DNA of 64,000 nucleotides from Picosynechococcus sp. PCC 7117. GTDB lineage: Bacteria; Cyanobacteriota; Cyanobacteriia; Cyanobacteriales; MRBY01. The notes beneath the pieces were generated by a model, which saw only the letters and a program-made list of their open reading frames with translations, was not told the DNA's origin and ran no database searches. Below, one piece after another: positions 24,314-34,714 of this stretch. Numbering within the stretch: position 1 is the stretch's first letter; each line of letters opens with the position of its first letter. The translations under genes and the position numbers were made by a program. The stretch spans positions 62,001 through 126,000 of the forward strand of contig NZ_CP016477.1 in the NCBI RefSeq assembly GCF_001693275.1. Reading direction: 5' to 3'.

Positions 24314-24410
24314 GGGAACGAAGTCAAAACGGTGTTTTTTATCATACTGCCTTGGGTTGGGTCGAAAATTGCTTAGGGGCAAATTAGCGGCGCTTTTGGC
24401 GACTCACCAC

Positions 24411-24442
24411 AAAAAAGACCACAGCGATAGAACACTGTGATC
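24411..24442 (-). terminator. eno terminator
   Basis: GACCACAG (24417-24424) pairs with CTGTGATC (24435-24442), eight pairs including one wobble. On the minus strand it is followed by six T (24416-24411). It lies about 50 bases past the eno stop. Confidence 0.75.
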
Positions 24443-24493
24443 CGGATGGGAGTATGAAAAAGTTAAGGCTGAATGTCTGTTCAGCGAGAAAGC

Positions 24494-26166
<1,673 letters not shown>

Positions 26167-26562
26167 ATGGCAAATAGTCGACGGGTATCAAAAGTGTCTT
26201 CGCTAATCAAGCGGGAAGTGAGTTTGATGCTCATGCAAGATATTAAAGATGACCGAGTTGGGGCGGGCATGGTGAGCATTACTGAAGTGGAAGTGTCTGG
26301 GGACTTGCAGCACGCCAAGATTTTTGTGAGCATCTACGGTTCCGAGGAAGCCCGGGCCGAAACGATGGAAGGACTGCGGGCCAGCCAAGGATTTGTGCGT
26401 CGTACCCTAGGTCAACGGATTCGCCTGCGGCGATCGCCAGAGGTTTTATTCATTGAAGACCGTTCCCTTGAAGAGGGAGACCGGATGATCCATCTCATTA
26501 ACCAACTAGAAATTAAGGATCCAGAGGAACTAGAAGCCCAAGAATCCGAGGAAATGGTGTAG
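26167..26562 (+). CDS. rbfA: 30S ribosome-binding factor A
   Basis: 131 residues, KH-like fold. Needed for 16S rRNA 5'-end maturation and growth in the cold. Typical segments: [47 protein letters not shown] and [19 protein letters not shown]. The acidic tail ([14 protein letters not shown]-type) is common in cyanobacterial members. The GH3 gene starts 11 bases after its stop, so the pair is probably one transcript. Confidence 0.96.
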   Translation: MANSRRVSKVSSLIKREVSLMLMQDIKDDRVGAGMVSITEVEVSGDLQHAKIFVSIYGSEEARAETMEGLRASQGFVRRTLGQRIRLRRSPEVLFIEDRSLEEGDRMIHLINQLEIKDPEELEAQESEEMV

Positions 26563-26573
26563 CGCCCTTGGTG

Positions 26574-28166
26574 ATGGCTCCCCTCCCCCCGGTTGAATCC
26601 TTGTCTCTCCGACAGGCGATCGCCCAGATGATCGTTGTGCGGGGGGCTGGCTATTTATTTGACCACGAACGCCCCTACCCCCAGTGGGAAGCCGATCAAA
26701 CGACCCTACAACGCTGGATCGAAGCGGGGATCGGTGGCGTAATCCTTTTGGGGGGGAGTGCCGCCGAGGTAGCCCAGAAAACCAAGCAATTGCAGAGTTG
26801 GGCCGAAATTCCCCTCCTGATTGCCGCAGATATCGAAGAAGGGGTCGGCCAACGGTTTCGCGGTGCGACGGAATTCCCGCCTCCCATGGCTTTCGGTGAG
26901 ATTTGGCGTACGGATCCCCACCAGGCGATCGCCCTTGCAGAAACCATGGGCGCAACTACGGCCCAGGAAGCCCTCAGCCTTGGCATCAATTGGGTTTTGG
27001 CCCCGGTGCTGGATGTGAATAACAATCCCCACAACCCGGTGATCAACATCCGTGCCTTCGGAGAAACGCCGGATCAGGTGAGTGCCTTGGGTACTGCGTT
27101 TATCCGGGGAGCGCAACAATATGCTGTTTTAACGACGGCGAAACATTTTCCGGGCCATGGGGACACGGCAACGGATTCCCACCTCGCGCTCCCCACCATT
27201 TCCCACGGTGACACGCGCTTAAATACCGTCGAATTGCCTCCCTTCAAGGCCGCTATCCAAGGGGGCGTAGATGCGGTGATGAGTGCCCACCTCATGATCC
27301 CCGCTTGGGATCAACAATATCCAGCAACCCTTTCGCCAGCAATTCTTACGGGCCAACTGCGGCACAAGCTAGGATTTGCAGGGTTAATTGTCACCGATGC
27401 GTTGGTCATGGGGGGAATTACCCAATTTGCGGCTCCTGATACCGTCGTTGTCCAGGCGATCGCCGCTGGGGCCGATATTCTCCTGATGCCTCCCGATGTG
27501 GACGGAGCGATTATTGCCATCGAAACGGCGATCAAAACAGGTCAACTTTCAGAAAGTCGCATCTATGAATCCGTAGAACGAATTTGGCAGGCCAAGCAAA
27601 AAATCCTTACGGCAACACCATCAACTTTTCCCCAGGGGATCAGCGGGGATCGCCCGGAAACGAGAAAAACCGTTGCCATGGTGCTGGAAAGAGCGACTAA
27701 ACATCAAAAATCCCCCGTAAAAATATCAAGTTTTCCTGACAATTTTGCGCGCAACTTAATTGTGGTGGATTCAGTTTTAAAAAGCCCTTTTTTGCGTCCC
27801 AATTGTCCGGTGATCGCCATTCCCCAACGCCACGGCTATGCCGCTGAAATTGTCGAATTAAAAACGCTCCCTCGCCTGCAGTTAGAAGCGATCCCTACCC
27901 TTATCCAGTGTTTTCTTCGGGGTAATCCGTTTACAGAAAAACTGGCAGATCCCATCGATGTTCTCCAAAAAATTGCCGCCCAAATACCGTTACAGGGCGT
28001 TATCTTTTACGGCAGTCCCTACTTCCTCGAAGCTTTACAAACGACTTTGCCAGAAATTCCCTGGTGGTTTAGCTATGGTCAAATGGCGATCGCCCAAGCC
28101 GAAATCTGCACATCCCTCTGGGAAGAAGCGCCCCAAGCGGATCCCAGCGCCGCCGAATTCATTTAA
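26574..28166 (+). CDS. GH3 glycoside hydrolase (NagZ-like N-acetylhexosaminidase)
   Basis: 530 residues from ATG 26574 (GTG 26571 and TTG 26568 also possible). The N-terminal TIM barrel (about 1-345) has LLIAADIEEGVGQRF, the AKHFPGHGDT loop with the catalytic His/Asp typical of NagZ, and VTDALVMGGI with the nucleophile Asp. A C-terminal alpha/beta domain of about 180 residues follows. NagZ enzymes remove GlcNAc in peptidoglycan recycling. No signal peptide, so it is probably cytoplasmic. Substrate is by family inference. Confidence 0.87.
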   Translation: MAPLPPVESLSLRQAIAQMIVVRGAGYLFDHERPYPQWEADQTTLQRWIEAGIGGVILLGGSAAEVAQKTKQLQSWAEIPLLIAADIEEGVGQRFRGATEFPPPMAFGEIWRTDPHQAIALAETMGATTAQEALSLGINWVLAPVLDVNNNPHNPVINIRAFGETPDQVSALGTAFIRGAQQYAVLTTAKHFPGHGDTATDSHLALPTISHGDTRLNTVELPPFKAAIQGGVDAVMSAHLMIPAWDQQYPATLSPAILTGQLRHKLGFAGLIVTDALVMGGITQFAAPDTVVVQAIAAGADILLMPPDVDGAIIAIETAIKTGQLSESRIYESVERIWQAKQKILTATPSTFPQGISGDRPETRKTVAMVLERATKHQKSPVKISSFPDNFARNLIVVDSVLKSPFLRPNCPVIAIPQRHGYAAEIVELKTLPRLQLEAIPTLIQCFLRGNPFTEKLADPIDVLQKIAAQIPLQGVIFYGSPYFLEALQTTLPEIPWWFSYGQMAIAQAEICTSLWEEAPQADPSAAEFI

Positions 28167-28352
28167 AAAGTTCGTCGGACGTTGGACAACAGATAATCAA
28201 ACCTTAATGATCTTTGATTACATTACTTAAAGTTTCGCTAAAAACGTTATTGATAAGTATTGAAATATACAGCGTTTTCTGTATAGCAATGCCTTGCATA
28301 ATCCAATAGAATAGGCATGGAACAAACATCAGCCACCCAAGAGGTAAATCCT

Positions 28353-28601
28353 ATGACCACCACGACAATGCCTCCGGCGTCTCCTATCCCAAAACATTTT
28401 TCTATTGAAATGCTCAAGGACGAAGCCCGTCAGTTGGTCGAATCAGGAACAGTAGACTGCTGCCAGCCCATTTATGTCCTCTGTCAGTTCATTCCAGCCC
28501 GGGAATGGGTTTGCGTAGAATGTGAACTTGAACGAAATGGTTTTCTTCTCCGGGATCAAATTGCGGATCTAAATCCAGCCCAATGCTGGTCTGATGACTA
28601 A
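28353..28601 (+). CDS. DUF4327-family protein, first tandem copy
   Basis: 82 residues from the ATG at 28353, preceded by AGAGG; an ATG at 28317 lacks a ribosome-binding site. Core pattern: SIEMLKDEARQLVESG, QPIYVLCQFIPAREW, VCVECELERNGFLLRD. This matches the cyanobacterial DUF4327 family of unknown function. A Thr/Pro-rich leader of about 20 residues precedes the core. The second copy follows 67 bases later. Confidence 0.83.
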   Translation: MTTTTMPPASPIPKHFSIEMLKDEARQLVESGTVDCCQPIYVLCQFIPAREWVCVECELERNGFLLRDQIADLNPAQCWSDD

Positions 28602-28668
28602 ATAAATTCACTGTTGTCGGTATCTGGGTGCGCTGCCCAACGCCGACCATTTCCTTGGATGACTTTCC

Positions 28669-28911
28669 ATGACTCAATCTGTCTTTGCATTGCGATCGCC
28701 TTTCTTTTTTTCATTGGGACAAATTCGCGATGAAGTAAAACAATTAGTCGAGCAAAATCGCATCAGTCGTCAACAGCCCCTCTATAGCCTTTGTGAATAT
28801 ATTCCTCCCCGCGAGTGGCACTGCATCGAAGTCGAGCTAGAACGCTGTGGCTTTCTTCTCCGGGACTGCATCGGGGATTTGTTAGGGGCAGAGCGATGGG
28901 AGAACGATTAA
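28669..28911 (+). CDS. DUF4327-family protein, second tandem copy
   Basis: 80 residues, clearly paralogous to the preceding gene: QIRDEVKQLVEQN, QPLYSLCEYIPPREWHC, ELERCGFLLRDCIGDL. Conserved Cys and Trp positions are kept between the copies, while the N-terminal 20 residues differ. Tandem duplication is evident; the role of the family is unknown. Same strand, probable cotranscription. Confidence 0.84.
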   Translation: MTQSVFALRSPFFFSLGQIRDEVKQLVEQNRISRQQPLYSLCEYIPPREWHCIEVELERCGFLLRDCIGDLLGAERWEND

Positions 28912-28954
28912 ACGATTAATTGCTCTCGTCATTCTTGCTCTAGGAAATAGACAA

Positions 28955-28982
28955 AAAAATAGGGCAGAAATTTTAACTGCCC
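28955..28982 (-). terminator. Terminator of the phasin-like gene
   Basis: GGGCAG (28962-28967) and CTGCCC (28977-28982) form a six-pair stem. On the minus strand it is followed by TATTTTTTTG, about 50 bases past the stop of the gene at 29032. Confidence 0.7.
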
Positions 28983-29031
28983 CAAGCGGTTGGACTCACA
29001 TAAGATTTACCGACAGCTCCGCACTCGATGC

Positions 29032-29421
29032 CTAGTTTGGTTCGTTTTCTTGTTTGTCCTGACGGAGCGCCGCAAGCTCGCTTTTGAGGGTGACAATTTG
29101 ATCTGTTAGGTTCTTTAGTTCGTTTTGCAGATCGCTATCTTTTACTTCCGTTGCCGTGGTCACGATTTCTTGGGTACCGGGTTCCCTGGCGGCTTTGTCT
29201 TGCTGGAAGATTTTTTCGAGGAATTTACGGGCTTCTTGCTCGGTCATTTCACCTTTTTCTGACCATTCTTCGGCGCGATTTTGAAGCTCTGTACGAAATT
29301 CAGAAATTGTCACTTCCCGTTTGGTGGGATCTTGGATCGTTTCGACTAAGGTGGCAGCGGCCCCAACGGTGACATGGAAGCCCTTTTGAAACAGTTCAAA
29401 GAAGTTTGTGGATGTACTCAT
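29032..29421 (-). CDS. Phasin-like/coiled-coil protein
   Basis: 129 residues. The N-terminal half (FFELFQKGFHVTVGAAATLVE, then an EFRTELQNRAEEWSEKGE region) resembles the phasin-like or 'gas-vesicle-like' helical proteins seen in many cyanobacteria. The C-terminal 40 residues form a clear heptad coiled coil (LQNELKNLTDQIVTLKSELA). Could bind polymer or membrane surfaces; no polyhydroxyalkanoate genes are near, so the function is open. Confidence 0.65.
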   Translation of the reverse strand: MSTSTNFFELFQKGFHVTVGAAATLVETIQDPTKREVTISEFRTELQNRAEEWSEKGEMTEQEARKFLEKIFQQDKAAREPGTQEIVTTATEVKDSDLQNELKNLTDQIVTLKSELAALRQDKQENEPN

Positions 29422-29523
29422 GGCAACAGTTTTCTCGCTTGAGGGATTGAGATGGGACTAGAAAATTGCATTATTTATGTTTAGCCTAGCGCACCGCCAC
29501 AAAAATCGCTGTTATCTTTCACA

Positions 29524-29871
29524 CTAATCGGCCTGGGCCAGATAATTCTCTAAATCTTCGATTAAACGGGGTAATTCTGCTTCGCTGGTGAGCCGAATCC
29601 GATCATCCCGGAGGGTGATCAATACCTTGGCAGCGAAGGGACTGGGGTAAATATTCGGATTGCAAAAAATCTCTAAAAAAATGTCCCCAGTGTACTGATA
29701 ATTCATGGATTCTTGGGGCTGGGGACGGCTTTTGGGGTTACTATTGCCGGCGATCGCCTTCATGCTGTGCATCAGTTGATCGATTTCTGCTTTGAGGGTT
29801 TGGGCGGCAGTGCTGGTGAACCGAAAGGTGACAGAACCTTGTAATAAATTGAGGGTGAGGGGCGTTGACAT
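29524..29871 (-). CDS. Conserved hypothetical protein
   Basis: 115 residues, no signal peptide. A predicted mixed alpha/beta protein (LTLNLLQGSVTFRF, YTGDIFLEIFCNPNI, FAAKVLITLRDDRIRLTSE) with a central Ser/Pro/Gln linker. I do not recognise a family. Codon use is like its neighbours and the gene stands alone between two minus-strand genes. Confidence 0.6.
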   Translation of the reverse strand: MSTPLTLNLLQGSVTFRFTSTAAQTLKAEIDQLMHSMKAIAGNSNPKSRPQPQESMNYQYTGDIFLEIFCNPNIYPSPFAAKVLITLRDDRIRLTSEAELPRLIEDLENYLAQAD

Positions 29872-29974
29872 TCTGTTAGTTTAAACTCGAAAAAATAACG
29901 ATGGTTTCATCATAGGAATTCCTGGGGCGATCGCCAATTGTTTGTGATCTTTTATTGAGCAATGTCGCTGAATG

Positions 29975-30775
29975 CTAATTTAATTGATTTTGCCGGAGGG
30001 CTGTGCCACATCGCTTACAAAATTGAGCATCTTGATCATGAAAAGCTAGACCACATTTAACGCAATCGATTTCCTGTTGATTCGCACTTTTGAGAAACTG
30101 GCGTACTAAATCCCCTAACTGCCAAGGAATCACCGCAATCCCCGTGAGAATCATCGTTAAAGTCACGACTTTGCCAATGTCTGAAATGGGCGTTTTATCG
30201 CCGAAACCCACCGTGGTCATCGTCACCACGGCAAAATACAAAGCATCTAAAAAATTGCCAAAAACAGCGGGGTTAATGTCATGTTCAACTTGATAAATTA
30301 GGCCAGAATAAACAAAGATAATTGTAAATAAGGTCAGGAGAATTCGGCTAAGAATAATGCTGTCTTCGGCCTTGATCTTGAAAATCGAGATTTCTAGGCG
30401 AAAAAATCGGATCAAGCGTAGTAATCGAAACCAGCGGAACAGCCGCACAAAACGAATATCAAGGAAGCCGAAAAATAACGGGGCGATCGCCAACAGATCA
30501 AGGTAGGAAAAAAAGCTAAAAATAAACTTCCGAGGTTCAGCGGCGCCCACACAGCGACAGCAATATTCCACGGCAAATAAAATCAAAATGCCTGTATCTA
30601 AATAATCCAAATATTGTGCCCAAACCGTTGGCAAAGGATAGGTTTGCGCCACAAAAATCCCCGACGAAATGAAAATCAGTCCACACAAAGCCAAATTGAG
30701 GAGGCGGCCTGTGCCACTGTCAAAATCATCGAGGTAACGGCCTAGTCTTAATCGCCAAGGCAATTGGCTTTCCAT
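29975..30775 (-). CDS. Voltage-gated-type K+ channel with C-terminal zinc ribbon
   Basis: 266 residues. Six-helix Kv layout: S1 about 26-46, S2-S3 about 60-105, and an arginine-repeat S4 (RFVRLFRWFRLLRLIRFFRLE region, 108-128). The pore has filter TVGFGD at 188-193 between S5 and S6. A Cys4 zinc ribbon ends the protein (Cys238, Cys241, Cys253, Cys256) and should lie in the cytoplasm. The zinc ribbon fused to a Kv core is unusual and might sense metal or redox state. Upstream by 13 bases is a heavy-metal-binding domain protein on the same strand. Confidence 0.9.
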   Translation of the reverse strand: MESQLPWRLRLGRYLDDFDSGTGRLLNLALCGLIFISSGIFVAQTYPLPTVWAQYLDYLDTGILILFAVEYCCRCVGAAEPRKFIFSFFSYLDLLAIAPLFFGFLDIRFVRLFRWFRLLRLIRFFRLEISIFKIKAEDSIILSRILLTLFTIIFVYSGLIYQVEHDINPAVFGNFLDALYFAVVTMTTVGFGDKTPISDIGKVVTLTMILTGIAVIPWQLGDLVRQFLKSANQQEIDCVKCGLAFHDQDAQFCKRCGTALRQNQLN

Positions 30776-30788
30776 CGAAATTTCTTTC

Positions 30789-30983
30789 CTAGGCGGGAGT
30801 ATGGCCTGCTTCGGTAATAATATTTTTTAAGGCCGTTTCAGAAAGCGTCGTCTGAATCGAAACTACTTTACTAGGAATATCGACGGCAACTTGGGCCTTT
30901 TGATCATGATTTTGGATGGCTTTTGTAATGGTTTGACCGCAGACTTCACAGGCGATTGTCGGCACAGTAATTGTAAATTCCAT
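30789..30983 (-). CDS. Heavy-metal-associated (HMA) domain protein
   Basis: 64 residues, a single ferredoxin-like HMA fold as in Atx1/CopZ metallochaperones. The binding loop is TIACEVC, so the two cysteines are separated by two residues as expected. It ends in a typical EAGHTP. It would carry Cu(I) or a similar soft metal to a P-type ATPase or other partner. It is 13 bases upstream of the K+ channel gene with the zinc ribbon. Metal specificity is not readable. Confidence 0.85.
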   Translation of the reverse strand: MEFTITVPTIACEVCGQTITKAIQNHDQKAQVAVDIPSKVVSIQTTLSETALKNIITEAGHTPA

Positions 30984-31058
30984 AAATATTAAAAAATAAC
31001 GGTTTACGGTAAGTATTTAGTCAGTTTTAAAGCCTTTCGTTTGAAATTGATTTCAATG

Positions 31059-31751
31059 TTAGTTTAGTAACTTGCGCCAGGTTTGAGCACCAACAATGCC
31101 ATCTCCATCTAATTTCAAGGCAGTTTGGGCCGCAATGACAGCGATGCGAGTATTCGGGCCAAAAATACCATCGATACGGCCTGTGTAATAGCCCAATGCT
31201 TGCAGGCGAGTTTGCAAAAGTTTCACCGAATCCCCTTCCATGCCTTCCTTTAACAGGGGCAGCGTATCTGGATCTGTACTGGTGGCCGTTTGATTTGTGC
31301 TGGAGCTGGGAGCTGCCTCGGCATCAGTTGCTTCCTGGACTGGGGTTGCGGGGGTTTCGTTCTGGGCTGTTGTTGGGCTACTGGCTGTTGGAGTTGGGGC
31401 TTGTTCCTCAGCAACGGGTAAATTCGGCGCCGAAATCGGAAATAATGTCTCCCAAGTGGTGCGATCCATGACTCCGGTCTGGGGGATTTGGGCCGCCTTT
31501 TGAAATTGGTAGACTGCGATCACAGTCGCTTCGTCATAGGTACCCGTGGTTTCGCCGCTGTAGTAGCCTAGCAATCGGAGGGTGGTTTGTAGCTCCTGAA
31601 CTACAGTCCCCGTACTACCAATGCGCAATTCTGGCCGGGGGGATTGGGCGCTTACCAGGGGGCTAAGGCCGAGGCTACTTGCTAAAATCAGGGCCGTCGA
31701 TAGACCTAAATTTAAAACGGTTTGACGCGCAGACATGACGATTTTCTTCAT
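31059..31751 (-). CDS. Exported protein with two peptidoglycan-binding domains
   Basis: 230 residues. Signal peptide to about residue 35 (cleavage near LVSAQS). Two PG_binding_1 repeats, at about 40-105 (LRIGSTGTVVQELQTTLRLLG) and 165-230 (MEGDSVKLLQTRLQALG). Between them lies a 60-residue Pro/Thr/Ser/Glu linker. No catalytic domain, so it probably anchors or organises something at the wall. It follows the M16 gene by 23 bases on the same strand. Confidence 0.85.
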   Translation of the reverse strand: MKKIVMSARQTVLNLGLSTALILASSLGLSPLVSAQSPRPELRIGSTGTVVQELQTTLRLLGYYSGETTGTYDEATVIAVYQFQKAAQIPQTGVMDRTTWETLFPISAPNLPVAEEQAPTPTASSPTTAQNETPATPVQEATDAEAAPSSSTNQTATSTDPDTLPLLKEGMEGDSVKLLQTRLQALGYYTGRIDGIFGPNTRIAVIAAQTALKLDGDGIVGAQTWRKLLN

Positions 31752-31774
31752 GATGTTTAGGGGGCGATCGCCTT

Positions 31775-33064
31775 TTACGATAGCTGAAGATCTTCGATCA
31801 GGGAAAGAGCCGTTTGGGAGCCCACCACCGACACATAGGGATGGCGGAAATGACGTTGGGCCGCTTGATGGGTTTCCGCCGTTGTGATCTTTTCGACGTG
31901 GTGCTGGAAAGCTTGATCAAAGTCGATGCCGAGGCCAATGCTCTCATACCATCCAAAAATTTGTGCCAATTCAGCATTGGTCTGTTTCCCCAGAGCATAC
32001 TGGCCGAGGAGTTTATTCTTCGCAATTTGCAAATCCGCTTCCGATAGGGGGGCCGCCACCAGCCGTTGGATTTCTTGGTGTAATCCATTCAAGGCGATCG
32101 CCGTATTTTGGGGGGCCGTACCGATGTAAGTAATAAATTGAGATTGACTCAAGCGCGTGGGAAAAAACGCCGACACGTCATAGGCAAGCCCTTGTTTTTC
32201 TCGCAACTCCACAAATAGCCGACTCGATAAACCATTGCCCAGATAGGTGCTGAGGAGTTTCAACGCAAAAAAATCATCATCGGCCACCGTTCCCGTCAGA
32301 TAACCCAAGATAATGATCGCCTGTTGACTTTCTTTTTCCTTTGTCCACACCCCTCCCTGGGGCTGTAGGGGCGCAATTTCTAAGCTTGGTAGCGGCGTTG
32401 TCGGGTTTTGCCAATCTCCTAAAGTCTGTTCCACGATTGCCTCTGCCTGTTCGAGGGTCAGCCGACCGGAGAGGCTAATCACCAAATTGTCTGGCCGGAA
32501 ATGGGTTTGGTGGGCCTGTTGTAAATCTGCAGCCGTGAATCGCGCCACCGTTTCTGCCGTCCCTAAAATAGATTGGCCGTAGGGATGCCGGGGATACATC
32601 TGGCTCCGGAGGAGGTCATAGGCCACATTAAAGGGCTGCTCCATTTGGGAACGGATATTTTGTAGGGTAATTTTGCGCTCTAACTCCACCTCTTCGGGGG
32701 GGAAAGTCGGTTCCCGGAGGATTTCTGCTGCTAGCTTGAAAATTGTATAAAAATCCTTTGTGACTGTCTTGAGACTCAGGGCCACATAATCGTTGGACGC
32801 ACTCGCGCCGAGGCTCGCGCCGATGGATTCGATTTGTTCGGCAATTTCGACAGCACTGTAACGGCTTGTTCCCTTCGTAATTACTGCTGCCAAGAGATGA
32901 AATAAACCCGCTTGGTCGAGGGATTCCCACCGTCCGCCCGCCTGGGGAAAAAATAAGCGCGCTGCCACCAAGTCTGCCACAGGATTTTCCGTCACAATTA
33001 GGATAATGCCATTTTTGAGGACGGTGCGGTGGGTCATTTGGGGAGACGTGGGGCTAGCAACCAT
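31775..33064 (-). CDS. M16 peptidase-family protein lacking the zinc motif
   Basis: 429 residues with the normal two-domain M16 layout (LKNGIILIVTENP start; second-domain GLAYDVSAFF). The HxxEH zinc site is degraded: where active members read HFLEH, this protein reads His56-Leu-Leu-Ala59-Ala60. It should therefore not bind catalytic zinc. Cyanobacteria and mitochondria often pair an active and an inactive M16 subunit, and this is likely the inactive partner. An active partner gene is not in the window. The gene is otherwise intact. Confidence 0.88.
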   Translation of the reverse strand: MVASPTSPQMTHRTVLKNGIILIVTENPVADLVAARLFFPQAGGRWESLDQAGLFHLLAAVITKGTSRYSAVEIAEQIESIGASLGASASNDYVALSLKTVTKDFYTIFKLAAEILREPTFPPEEVELERKITLQNIRSQMEQPFNVAYDLLRSQMYPRHPYGQSILGTAETVARFTAADLQQAHQTHFRPDNLVISLSGRLTLEQAEAIVEQTLGDWQNPTTPLPSLEIAPLQPQGGVWTKEKESQQAIIILGYLTGTVADDDFFALKLLSTYLGNGLSSRLFVELREKQGLAYDVSAFFPTRLSQSQFITYIGTAPQNTAIALNGLHQEIQRLVAAPLSEADLQIAKNKLLGQYALGKQTNAELAQIFGWYESIGLGIDFDQAFQHHVEKITTAETHQAAQRHFRHPYVSVVGSQTALSLIEDLQLS

Positions 33065-33179
33065 GGGCAGATGAAACTTTCCGAAAAAGAACGCTGGCGT
33101 TTCACTTTAGCAAATTCCTGGGGTGAGGAACGCTGCAAGGTACGCTATTTGAGAAAAGCGATAAAAATATTTACTGACT

Positions 33180-33953
33180 GTGTTCCATCCTGACGCGATT
33201 CAAGGGGCCTTAAGCGATCTTCTCGCCTGTGAAACGACACTTCCCATCGAAGTTTTCCTGGAGCTTGACTCGACCAACGTGCTCCTGTGGCAACGGTATC
33301 AAGTACAATGCACAATGCCTAGGGTGGCGATCGCCTTAGCCCAGACAGCGGGGCGGGGCCAGTGGGGACGCACCTGGATTTCTGCACCAGGGGGATTATA
33401 TTTGTCGGTTTTGTTGCCCATAAAATTAGACCCTCAATTCGCCTATGGCTTAACCCTGGCCAGCGTTTGGGGAATTGTTGAAATGTTCCAACAGCAAGGG
33501 CTTCCCGTACAAATTAAATGGCCCAATGATCTTCTCCTGCAAGGCAAGAAACTGGGGGGCATTAAAACCGAAACAAAAGTCTCCCAGGGGAAAATTAGCG
33601 CGGCCGTGGTCGGGGTCGGCATTAACTACCAAAATCCGGTTCCCCCGACGGGCATTAACCTCGAACAATTCTGGCAAGGGGAGCTAAAAATTAAAGGCGA
33701 TCGCCTTGCTGCGTTGGTTATTGCCGGAATTCTGCAGGGGACGAAAAAACTAGCTCACAGTTCCATTGAAAATATATTGCCGGGCTATTTAAAACATCTC
33801 AAAAACCTAGGCGAGACAATCACCTACGAAAGCCATCAAGGAATCATTACCGGAGTCAATCAAAAGGGCGAACTCCTGGTTAAACTGACTGCTCCAGGGG
33901 CCAGTAGCATTGTAAAAATTCCCCCAGGGCAAATCTCCCTTGGTTATGAATAA
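33180..33953 (+). CDS. birA: Biotin--[acetyl-CoA carboxylase] ligase
   Basis: 257 residues, without the N-terminal DNA-binding domain of the E. coli type. Activates biotin with ATP and attaches it to AccB. Motifs: GRGQWGRTW (AMP loop), KWPND and KLGGI in the biotin-binding core, and a C-terminal SH3-like domain (GETITYESHQGIITGVNQ). The start is GTG at 33180. AccD, a subunit of the same pathway, is encoded 31 kb away in this window. Confidence 0.93.
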   Translation: MFHPDAIQGALSDLLACETTLPIEVFLELDSTNVLLWQRYQVQCTMPRVAIALAQTAGRGQWGRTWISAPGGLYLSVLLPIKLDPQFAYGLTLASVWGIVEMFQQQGLPVQIKWPNDLLLQGKKLGGIKTETKVSQGKISAAVVGVGINYQNPVPPTGINLEQFWQGELKIKGDRLAALVIAGILQGTKKLAHSSIENILPGYLKHLKNLGETITYESHQGIITGVNQKGELLVKLTAPGASSIVKIPPGQISLGYE

Positions 33954-34031
33954 TGCCGTTTTAGATTTGACTTTCCCAGTGGAGCTTGCCACACTGCGAA
34001 TCATGGCCTTGAAATAAGCATAAAGAGAAAG

Positions 34032-34697
34032 ATGAAAACCTATCTGATTACCGGAGCAAACCGGGGCATCGGCCTGGAATATTGCCGTCAACTCAACGCC
34101 CAAGGCGATCGCGTGATTGCTGTTTGTCGGACGCCTTCTGAGGAATTGTTGCAACTGGGTGTAACGGTAAAAGCGGATGTGGATCTGACGAATCCCGATG
34201 CCGTCAAACAGCTTGCCCAAGATCTCCAGGGAGAAACTATTGATGTCTTGATTAATAACGCCGGGATTTTAGAACGGGTCGATTTGGATCAGTTAGATGT
34301 TGACAGTATTCGCCGTCAATTTGAAGTAAATGCGATCGCCCCGCTGCGTTTCACCCAAGCCCTTTTAGCGAATCTTAAATCTGGTTCAAAAATTATCCTG
34401 ATGACCAGTCGCATGGGTTCCATCGAAGACAATACCTCCGGCGGCTCCTATGGCTATCGAATGTCAAAAGTCGCCCTTTCCATGGCCGGAAAATCCCTGG
34501 CGATCGATCTCAAACCCAGGGGAATTGCGGTGGGTATTTTACACCCTGGCCTCGTCAAAACGCGGATGATTAATTTCCGGGAAGATGGCATTAGCCCCGC
34601 TGTGGCAGTCAAAGGATTGTTGGCCCGCATTGAAGCACTAAATCTCGATAATACAGGCACGTTTTGGCACGCCAATGGGGAGATTTTGCCCTGGTAA
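34032..34697 (+). CDS. Short-chain dehydrogenase/reductase
   Basis: 221 residues. Classical SDR: TGANRGIG dinucleotide motif at the N-terminus, NNAG in DVLINNAGIL, active-site Ser in MTSRMGS and Tyr/Lys in YGYRMSK. Resembles C-factor-like SDRs without a clear substrate. A ribosome-binding AGAAAG precedes the ATG. Plus strand, downstream of birA. Confidence 0.88.
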   Translation: MKTYLITGANRGIGLEYCRQLNAQGDRVIAVCRTPSEELLQLGVTVKADVDLTNPDAVKQLAQDLQGETIDVLINNAGILERVDLDQLDVDSIRRQFEVNAIAPLRFTQALLANLKSGSKIILMTSRMGSIEDNTSGGSYGYRMSKVALSMAGKSLAIDLKPRGIAVGILHPGLVKTRMINFREDGISPAVAVKGLLARIEALNLDNTGTFWHANGEILPW

Positions 34698-34714
34698 GTG
34701 GTGCGTCATTTTTT

